Notes under the pieces: model-generated
What the model saw: the letters and a program-made list of their open reading frames with translations, nothing else
Database searches by the model: none
What the model was told of the DNA's origin: nothing
Assembly: GCA_013003805.1 (NCBI GenBank)
Contig: JABDII010000621.1
Span: 1 to 9,199, forward strand
Length of the DNA stretch: 9,199 nucleotides
Source of the DNA: Gemmatimonadales bacterium
GTDB taxonomy: Bacteria > Gemmatimonadota > Gemmatimonadetes > Gemmatimonadales > GWC2-71-9
Direction: 5' to 3'
Part shown: positions 1-6,700 of the stretch, in pieces
Numbering within the stretch: the stretch's first letter is position 1
Layout: each line of letters begins with the position of its first letter
Translations under genes and position numbers: made by a program

Positions 1-1
1 G

Positions 2-958
2 GGACCCGGCCTGGCGCTCAAGACGGAATTCCTCGGGCTTGCGGTGATGACCGAGACACCGCTGGTCTTGGTGGATGTGCAGCGCGGCGGCCCCAGTACG
101 GGGCTCCCGACCAAGGTCGAACAGGCAGACCTTCTAGCCGCCATCTACGGGCAACCCGGCGATGCACCCCACGTGGTGCTGGCGCCGGCGACGATCGAGG
201 AGTGCTTTGCCTGCATGATCACGGCCCGGCGGATCGCCGAGGCCTTCCGGTGCCTGGTGATGGTCTTGTCAGACGCTAATCTGGCTACCGGGGTCCAGCC
301 ATTCCCCCGCCCCGATGTCACCACCGAATGGGTCGCGGCCCCACCAGACCTGAGCCCCGTTCCCGAAGGTACCCAACCGTATCAGTGGGACGCGGACGCC
401 GGGTTGTCACCCCGCATCATTCCGGGGCAGCCGGGGGGCATGTTCACCGCCACCGGCTTGGCGCATGATGAGATGAGCAAGGTGGCCTACAATCCCGAAG
501 TGAACCAGCGCGGCTGCGCCATGCGGAGCCGCAAGATGGCTGTCTTCCACAGCACGTTGCGGCCGCCAACGGTGCATGGGGAGGAGGAGGGCGACCTCCT
601 GGTCGTGGGCTGGGGCAGCACCGAGGGAGCCATCGTCGAGGCGATCGACCGGGCCAGGGATGAGGGCCATTCAGTCTCGTCGCTCCACGTGCGATTCCTC
701 TCGCCGCTCGAGCCCGGTCTGAAGGACATCTTCTCGCGTTTCAAGCAGGTGATGACCGTCGAGATCAACTACAGCGACGATGCCGACGACCCGTACATCA
801 CGGACGAGAATCGACGCCGCGGGCAGTTGGCTTGGCTCCTTCGGGCCCACACGTTGGTGGACGTCGATTGTTGGACGCGGGTGCCGGGCGAGCCGCTCCG
901 GCCCAAGGTCATTCACCGGGCCGTACTCGCCCAGCTGGCGAAAGGATCCGAGTCATGA
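2..958 (+). CDS. korA: 2-oxoacid:ferredoxin oxidoreductase alpha subunit (KorA type), N-terminus missing
   Basis: This is the C-terminal 318 residues of the alpha subunit of a 2-oxoacid:ferredoxin oxidoreductase, which with KorB oxidatively decarboxylates a 2-oxoacid (probably 2-oxoglutarate) to acyl-CoA and reduces ferredoxin in the cytoplasm. The frame is open to the left edge. The first visible residues, GPGLALKTEFLGLAVMTE, followed by DVQRGGPSTGLPTK (residues 25-38), are the conserved pyrimidine-binding region of the family, so the GTG at 44 and ATG at 47 are internal and not starts. A transketolase-C-like segment follows at about residues 198-258 (DLLVVGWGSTEGAIVEA onwards). Fused gamma-alpha KorA proteins are usually about 550-620 residues, so some 250-300 residues probably lie upstream. 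The stop overlaps the korB start (ATGA). Family assignment is firm. Substrate specificity rests on the paired KorB. Confidence 0.93.
   Translation, partial: GPGLALKTEFLGLAVMTETPLVLVDVQRGGPSTGLPTKVEQADLLAAIYGQPGDAPHVVLAPATIEECFACMITARRIAEAFRCLVMVLSDANLATGVQPFPRPDVTTEWVAAPPDLSPVPEGTQPYQWDADAGLSPRIIPGQPGGMFTATGLAHDEMSKVAYNPEVNQRGCAMRSRKMAVFHSTLRPPTVHGEEEGDLLVVGWGSTEGAIVEAIDRARDEGHSVSSLHVRFLSPLEPGLKDIFSRFKQVMTVEINYSDDADDPYITDENRRRGQLAWLLRAHTLVDVDCWTRVPGEPLRPKVIHRAVLAQLAKGSES
942..946 (+). promoter_or_regulatory. Ribosome binding site of korB
   Basis: AAGGA lies 8 bases before the ATG at 955, inside the end of korA. It supports 955 as the korB start over the in-frame ATG at 1015, which has no comparable purine-rich site before it. 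Confidence 0.6.
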
Positions 959-1908
959 TTCAAGAGGGCTGCTCGCTGCTCGGCTGCGGAGTCGATGATG
1001 ATCGTTCGTTCTCCATGGACGACTATGCGAGTGCCACCGCGCGGTGGTGTCCGGGCTGCGGCGATCACGCCGTTCTTACGGCGGTCGAGCGGTTGCTCGC
1101 GGCCGAGCAATTACCACCCGAACGCACCGTATTCGTCTCAGGGATCGGCTGCTCCAGCCGGTTCCCGCACTACGTGCATACCTACGGGTTCCACGGGCTG
1201 CACGGCCGGGCCCTCCCCGTCGCAACTGGGGTAAAACTCCGCCGCCCCGATCTCCATGTCTTCGTGGTCATGGGCGACGGGGACTGTTGCTCCATCGGTG
1301 CCGGGCATTGGATCCATACCACGCGGTACAATCCCGACATGGTCGTGCTGATGTTGGACAACGGGGTGTACGGTTTGACCAAGAACCAGACCTCGCCGAC
1401 CACCCCGCAAGGCTTACCCAGCAATACTCAGCCCAAGGGTGCCTACCTGCCGGGGCTCAATCCGATTTCCGCGACACTCGGCGTCACGAACGCGTCGTTC
1501 GTGGCACAGACGGGAGACTGGGTTCCGGAACATCTCTACCAGACCATGAGTGCGGCGTTCCACCATCGCGGGTTTTCCTTTGTCCGGGTACTCCAGCGGT
1601 GCCCGAAATTCACCGAGACTTTGTTTCTGGATGCCGTGCGGGATCCGAAGAATGTCGAGCTCTTGCTGCATCCCAACGGGATAGTCGCTCCGGAGATCGA
1701 GGAGATCTACGAAAACCACACCTCCCACGACCCGTCCGACCTGAACTCGGCGCACCGCCTGGCTCAGGAGGATGGGAGAGTCCGCCTCGGGTTGTTCTAT
1801 CAGAACCGGGGCCTTCCGGTCTACGAGGAGGTGCGAAGCGAGCACCTCCACTCAGCCGAACAGAAGTTGGAATTGCTCAACGCGGAGCTGGATCGCTATG
1901 CCGTCTGA
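955..1908 (+). CDS. korB: 2-oxoacid:ferredoxin oxidoreductase beta subunit (KorB type)
   Basis: The beta subunit (317 residues) carries thiamine diphosphate and one [4Fe-4S] cluster and passes electrons to ferredoxin. The likely cluster ligands are C32 and C35 (WCPGCGDH), C66 (GIGCSSR) and C216 (QRCPKF). The thiamine diphosphate/Mg site is GDGD (107-110) with N136 and YGLT (139-142). The segment YGLTKNQTSPTT is typical of 2-oxoglutarate rather than pyruvate enzymes, which is the main reason for the Kor call. Length is near the family norm. The start at 955 overlaps the korA stop by four bases (translational coupling) and has a good ribosome binding site. A start at M21 (1015) would give a more usual N-terminus, since family members often begin shortly before WCPGCG, so the first 20 residues with C6 and C11 are less certain. 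The 3' end overlaps the next gene by 11 bases. Other branched 2-oxoacid substrates cannot be excluded. Confidence 0.95.
   Translation: MIQEGCSLLGCGVDDDRSFSMDDYASATARWCPGCGDHAVLTAVERLLAAEQLPPERTVFVSGIGCSSRFPHYVHTYGFHGLHGRALPVATGVKLRRPDLHVFVVMGDGDCCSIGAGHWIHTTRYNPDMVVLMLDNGVYGLTKNQTSPTTPQGLPSNTQPKGAYLPGLNPISATLGVTNASFVAQTGDWVPEHLYQTMSAAFHHRGFSFVRVLQRCPKFTETLFLDAVRDPKNVELLLHPNGIVAPEIEEIYENHTSHDPSDLNSAHRLAQEDGRVRLGLFYQNRGLPVYEEVRSEHLHSAEQKLELLNAELDRYAV
1884..1887 (+). promoter_or_regulatory. Ribosome binding site of the unknown gene at 1898
   Basis: GGAG lies 10 bases before the ATG at 1898, within the end of korB. It favours this start over more upstream in-frame starts that would overlap korB by more than 100 bases. 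Confidence 0.45.
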
Positions 1909-2920
1909 CGAGAGGGTGAACCAGGTGTTCGAGGCGTTGGCCGGTCAGCGCGACGCGTTCCGCGCGGCGCTTGGGACGACGGCGGATCAGGTCGATCACT
2001 TCATCGCCGAGCACGGCACCTCCCCCAACGGGACCAAGGATCGCGTCGCCGTCGAACTCGGTCCCTTTGCCAGCAATCGAATCGACGTCGAGCGATTCTC
2101 CTCCTTCTTCACCAGCGCGTCGTTGGACGGGCGCGTGATGAAGACGATCGAAAACGCCCGCGACACGATTCGGGAGCTCGCTGCGCTCGATCACCAGCTG
2201 TTCCTGGTCGATGTCGCGCCGGGCGAGAACCTGACCGCGGGGGTGGCGGAGGCCCTCGAGCAAATCGGGCTCGCCTTCGGTGCCGCGCGCATGTTCGACC
2301 AGGCACGGTCGGGAGCCTCGCGCAAGAAAAGCACGAACTCTCTCAGACCCCTCCCGTTCCCGAAGTGGAGCCAACGTGAGCGCGCGCTGGCCCCCCCGCT
2401 CGTGGTCACGGTCGATGGCGCCGACCTCAAGACCGGAGGCCTCGGCGATTTCTTGGACGGTTCTCAAAAAATTGTCCTCATCGTCCGAGGCGACGCTCCG
2501 CCCGCACCGCTGGTCCGGCTCATTACGCCAGGTGTCTTCGTGGTCCAAGCGCACAGCGCGAACGGCCTGGACCGGTTTGCCGCCTGGGATGGACCAGGCG
2601 TTGCCGCGCTCATGCCCGAGACGGCCGCCCGGTTCGTGCACGACCCCGGAGCGGGTACGGCGCCCTCGGAACGACTGACTATCGGCTCGGTTCCGTCGGA
2701 CCCCACCCGTCCCGTCGGAGGGGTCAGCGTGAGGCAACAATTGGAGGAACTCCGGCAATTGACCGCGTTGGGCGCCGGGCCCGGAGCCGTCGCGGCCGGG
2801 AGAGGCGAATCGACCGCGGGAGCACCCACCGGTGTTGCTCCAGCGGATGCCCCCGCCGATCCTGTTGACAAGCTGGCCGCCTGGCTCCTGAATCAGGCCG
2901 ATCTCACCGACGTGAGCTGA
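1898..2920 (+). CDS. Uncharacterised cysteine-free protein in the KorAB-Rnf-PFOR operon
   Basis: I do not recognise this 340-residue protein. It is predicted soluble, with no signal peptide or membrane segment, and contains no cysteine, unlike every other protein here. Visible parts are a charged helical N-terminal half (about 1-100), a short strand-like stretch LFLVDVAPGE (101-110) followed by a helix, and a basic patch near 141-162. Then come hydrophobic strand-like stretches PPLVVTVDG (166-174) and KIVLIVRGDAPPAPLVRLITPG (191-212), then FVVQ (214-217) and a segment near 225-250 ending ARFVHDP. A helix at about 278-290 leads to an Ala/Gly/Pro-rich stretch (290-322), then a short C-terminal helix (DKLAAWLLNQ, 324-333). 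The middle looks like an alpha/beta fold (inference). The start at 1898 has GGAG before it and overlaps korB by 11 bases; the rnfB start is 12 bases after its stop. Tight coupling suggests a role with the oxidoreductases or Rnf, such as accessory, assembly or regulatory subunit, but no catalytic motif was found. Strong GC at codon third positions supports a real gene on this strand. Confidence 0.85.
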   Translation: MPSDERVNQVFEALAGQRDAFRAALGTTADQVDHFIAEHGTSPNGTKDRVAVELGPFASNRIDVERFSSFFTSASLDGRVMKTIENARDTIRELAALDHQLFLVDVAPGENLTAGVAEALEQIGLAFGAARMFDQARSGASRKKSTNSLRPLPFPKWSQRERALAPPLVVTVDGADLKTGGLGDFLDGSQKIVLIVRGDAPPAPLVRLITPGVFVVQAHSANGLDRFAAWDGPGVAALMPETAARFVHDPGAGTAPSERLTIGSVPSDPTRPVGGVSVRQQLEELRQLTALGAGPGAVAAGRGESTAGAPTGVAPADAPADPVDKLAAWLLNQADLTDVS

Positions 2921-2922
2921 CC

Positions 2923-2926
2923 GGAG
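2923..2926 (+). promoter_or_regulatory. Ribosome binding site of rnfB
   Basis: GGAG lies 5 bases before the ATG at 2932, in the 11-base gap after the previous stop. It fixes the start just before the membrane segment. Confidence 0.6.
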
Positions 2927-2931
2927 CACCC

Positions 2932-3783
2932 ATGAGCCTCACGACCGTCTTGGTCTCGGTAGCGATTCTCGGTGGCGTCGGCTTGATCTTCGCGGCCCTG
3001 ATCGCCGTCGTGAATCGACGGTTCTGGGTCTGGGAGGACCCCCGCGTCAATGCGGTCGCGGATATGCTCCCGGGCAACAACTGCGGCGCTTGCGGGAAGG
3101 CGGGGTGCCGTGCCTTTGCCGAGTCCCTGATCGACGGCGAGATCCAGCCGGCCATCTGTACGGTCATGGGACCCGATGAGGTGGAAGACGTGGCCGGGTT
3201 CCTGGGAGTCGATGCCGGCGAATCCACCAAGCGAGTTGCCCGCCTCCTCTGCGCCGGCGGTTGCGACGTTGCTCCGCAGCGAGCGGAGTACCGCGGCCTT
3301 CAGACCTGCAAGGCGGCCGCGGGAGTCGCCGGGGGCGGCAAGGGCTGCGCGTGGGGCTGTCTCGGGCTGGCCGACTGCGAAGTCGTCTGCGACTTCGATG
3401 CGATCTACATGAACGAGGCCGAGCTCCCGGTGGTGATCCCCGAGCGCTGCACCGCCTGCGGCGACTGCGTCGAGGCCTGCCCGAAGGACTTGTTCGAGCT
3501 GATGCCGATGGAGCAGCAGCTGATCGTGCAGTGCAAGAACCTCCTCGAGGGCGACGAGGCGGAGTCCAGTTGCCAGGTCGCGTGTACCGCGTGCGGCAAG
3601 TGCGCGCTAGACGCGGCCCCGGGACTCATCGCTATGGTGAATGGCCTCGCCGTCGTAGACTACAGGAAGAACGAGCTTGCCAATCGAGCGGCAACGGAGC
3701 GGTGTCCCACCGGTGCCATCGTGTGGGTTGACGGCGCTCAGACCTTTGAGCGCACCCCGACAGCGGAGAGGGTATACGCGTGA
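2932..3783 (+). CDS. rnfB: Rnf complex subunit B (multi-cluster iron-sulfur protein)
   Basis: RnfB (283 residues) is the subunit of the ion-translocating ferredoxin:NAD oxidoreductase that exchanges electrons with ferredoxin. An N-terminal membrane anchor spans about residues 5-27. The RnfB-specific four-cysteine domain follows at C51, C54, C59 and C76. The conserved middle region carries C107, C111, C126, C139, C143, C149 and C153 (GCAWGCLGLADC). A ferredoxin-type motif C173-x2-C176-x2-C179-x3-C183-P follows, then C201, C214, C218, C221, C224 and finally C258 (ERCPTGAI). Compared with Rnf proteins having three complete CxxCxxCxxxCP motifs, the fourth cysteine of the second motif is Ala (A228). 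The first three of the last motif are also absent (E248, N251 and A254 in an ungapped alignment), consistent with absence of one whole [4Fe-4S] cluster. The stop overlaps the GTG start of the PFOR gene (GTGA). rnfC follows after that gene, which confirms the Rnf context. Confidence 0.95.
   Translation: MSLTTVLVSVAILGGVGLIFAALIAVVNRRFWVWEDPRVNAVADMLPGNNCGACGKAGCRAFAESLIDGEIQPAICTVMGPDEVEDVAGFLGVDAGESTKRVARLLCAGGCDVAPQRAEYRGLQTCKAAAGVAGGGKGCAWGCLGLADCEVVCDFDAIYMNEAELPVVIPERCTACGDCVEACPKDLFELMPMEQQLIVQCKNLLEGDEAESSCQVACTACGKCALDAAPGLIAMVNGLAVVDYRKNELANRAATERCPTGAIVWVDGAQTFERTPTAERVYA
3765..3771 (+). promoter_or_regulatory. Ribosome binding site of the PFOR gene (GTG start)
   Basis: GGAGAGG lies 8 bases before a GTG at 3780-3782. 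It is the strongest site in the window and supports the non-ATG start. The GTG overlaps the rnfB stop as GTGA. Confidence 0.7.
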
Positions 3784-6700
3784 TTTTCAAAAAGAAGGAT
3801 CCCCCAACTTCTTCACCGAAGTATCCCGGTATCGCCACGGCGGTCGACGGTACTACTGCGGTCGTCGAGATGGAAACCGCGGCCAGCGAAGGTGCCGGTG
3901 CGTATCCCATTACCCCCTCGACCCAAATGGGCGAAGGGTGGGCTGCCGCGGTCGCGGCCGGGAAGACCAACGTCCATGGACGGCGCCTGATCTTCTTCGA
4001 GCCTGAGGGGGAACACGCGGCGGCCGCCGTGACGGCCGGCATGAGCATGGCCGGACTCCGCGCGACCAATTTCTCGAGCGGACAGGGCATCGCGTATATG
4101 CATGAGTCGCTCTACGCCGCCGTCGGGAAGCGCCTGACCTACGTATTGAACGTCGCCGCCCGCGCCATGACCAAGCATGCGCTCAACGTGCATGCCGGTC
4201 ACGACGACTACCACGCGGTCGACGATACGGGCTTCTTCCAGCTCTTCGCCAAGGATGCGCAGGAATCCGGGGTCTTGAACGTCATCGCGCACCGTATCGC
4301 CGAGATGTCGCTCAACCCCGGCATCTGCGCCCAAGACGGATTCCTCACCAGCCACGTGATCGAGTCGGTCCTCCTGCCGGAGCGGGAGCTGGTGCAGGAG
4401 TACCTGGGAGACCCCTCAGACATCATTGATTCGCCGACGCCGGCACAGCGGTACGTGTTCGGGGAACAGCGGCGCCGGATCCCCGAGATCTTCGATCTCG
4501 ACTACCCCACCATGATGGGGGTGGTCCAGAATCAGGACAGCTACCAGCAGGGTGTCGCAGCCCAACGCCCGTTCTACTTCGACCACTTGCCGGAGCTTAC
4601 GGACCAGGCCTTTGAAGAGTATGCGGCCTTGACTGGCCGCCGGTACGCCCGGGCGGCCGGCTATCGGCTGGAAGACGCCGAATTCGTCATCGCCGGCCAG
4701 GGCTCGGTGATCCCCAACGCGGAGGCCGCGTGCGACTACCTCCGCGAGAGTCGCGGGCTCAAGATCGGAGTCCTCAATCTGACGATGTTCCGGCCCTTCC
4801 CGGCAGACATTATCTCGCATCTCCTGCGCGGCAAGCGCGCTGTGACCGTGCTCGAGCGCCTCGACCAGCCGCTCGCGGTGGATGCGCCGATCCTCCGCGA
4901 GATCCGAGCTGCCATGAGCAAGGCCGCCGAGAACGCCCGCGCCAACGGCACAGCACCCTTCCCCGGGCTGGCCGCATGCTCCCCGGAGGAAATTCCCGCC
5001 TTCTTCTCCGGCTGTTTCGGACTGGGTAGCCGCGACCTCCAGCCGTGCGACCTCATCGCCGCAGTCGAGAACATGCTGCCCGGCGGGTCCCAGCGGCGTC
5101 AGTTCTATCTCGGAATCGACTTCGTCCGACAGGACACGCGCCTGCCCAAGCTCGAGATCTGGCAGCAAGAACTGTTGGAGACCTATCCCCGGCTGGTGGA
5201 GCTGTCGCTTCCCCCAGCGGACGACGTGGACCTTCTGCCCAAAGGGTCCACCGCGATTCGCATTCACTCGGTTGGTGGGTGGGGCGCCATCACGATGGGG
5301 AAGAACGTGGCCATGACGGCCTCGGAGCTCTTGGGCCTTTCCATTAAGGCCAACCCCAAGTACGGGTCGGAAAAGAAGGGTCAGCCCACCACGTTCTACG
5401 CGGTGCTCGCCCATGAGCCCATCCGGCTCAACTGCGAGCTCAAGCACGTCAACGTGGTGCTCTCACCCGACCCCAACGTGTTCCGTCATTCCGATCCGCT
5501 GGCAGGGCTCGCCGAGGGCGGCGTGTTCGTCGTCCAAACCGACCGCTCGCCGGAAGAGTTCTGGCAGAGCCTCCCGGCAACCGGCCAGAAGGCGATCAAG
5601 GATCGAGGCATCCACGTGCATTTCCTCGATGCCTTCAAAATCGCCATGGAAGAAGCCTCCGACCCGGATCTTCGCTACCGCATGCAGGGCGCGGCCTTCA
5701 TGGGCGCGTTCTTCAAGGTCTCCGGGCTCATCGAGCGCGAAGGACTGGACGAAGCCAAGCTGTTCGACGGCATTCGTGCTCAGATGACCAAGAAATTCGG
5801 CAGCCGCGGCACGCGCGTCGTGGAGGACAACCTGCGCGTCATCCGGCGGGGCTTTGATGAAGTCCAGACACTCGACACCACGGCCTTTACCGTGGCTGAG
5901 GGTGAAGTGGGCATCCCGCCGGTCATGCCCGCCATCCTGGACGGCACCAACGTACAGCCAGGCATTGGCAACCCCGGTCGGTTTTGGGAACAGGTGTGCT
6001 TCATGTACCGCACCGGGGAAGACGGGATCGCCGATCCGTTTGCGGCGCTGAGCGCCATTCCGGCCGCCACCAGCACCATCCGTGACATGACGGATATCCG
6101 CTTCGAGGTGCCGAAGTTCGTGGCGGACAAGTGCACCGGCTGCGCCCAGTGCTGGACGCAATGCCCCGACGCGGCTATCCCCGGCGTGGTGAGTACGGTC
6201 GACGATGTCATTCACGCCGCGATTGCGAGCATGTCCAACGGCCGGACCTTCGACCGCCTGCGGCAGATCGTCAGGCCGCTCTCCGCCGAGGCACGACGCA
6301 TCTTGAAGGGGGTACCGTTCACCACCTTCTCCGACGTGCTCTCGACTGCCTACAGCAATGTGACGGAGAAGCTCAGCCTGTCACCCGAGCGGCGACGAGC
6401 ACTCGACGACGAGTTCGCCCCGGTCTATTCAGCCCTGGCAGAATTCCCCTTGGCCAAGACCGGCCCCTTCTTCGACCTGCCGGAGTCCAAGGAGAAGGGC
6501 ACCGGCGGCCTCCTCTCGATCACGGTGAATCCGGAAGCGTGCAAGGGGTGTAACCTGTGCGTCGAAGTGTGCCCGGACGAGGCGTTGATCACCATCAAGC
6601 AGGACGAAGAGGTCGTCGACCAACTGCGGCGGGACTGGAAGGTCTGGCAGCACCTGCCCGAGACGAACGACCGCTACGTCAACATCGCGAGCCTCGAGGA

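Noticed and set aside
44..49. GTG at 44 or ATG at 47 as the korA start
   Set aside because: The conserved segment GPGLALKTEFLGLAV is encoded upstream of them in the same frame, so the gene starts outside the window.
1044..1919. 291-codon plus-strand frame overlapping korB
   Set aside because: korB motifs are complete in the other frame; this product is Arg/Pro-rich and fits no family.
2466..2471. Run of six A as a possible slippage site in the unknown gene
   Set aside because: The frame reads through to its stop coherently, and no alternative frame gives a sensible product after the run.
1877..2929. Long open frame (350 codons) on the minus strand opposite the unknown gene
   Set aside because: Its product is Arg/Gly/His-rich and low in ordered hydrophobic pattern. 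The plus frame has better third-position GC, a ribosome binding site and tight coupling to its neighbours, so the minus frame is a high-GC shadow.
4416..5447. 343-codon minus-strand open frame inside the PFOR gene
   Set aside because: Same reasons: antisense shadow of the PFOR domain II and gamma-domain region.
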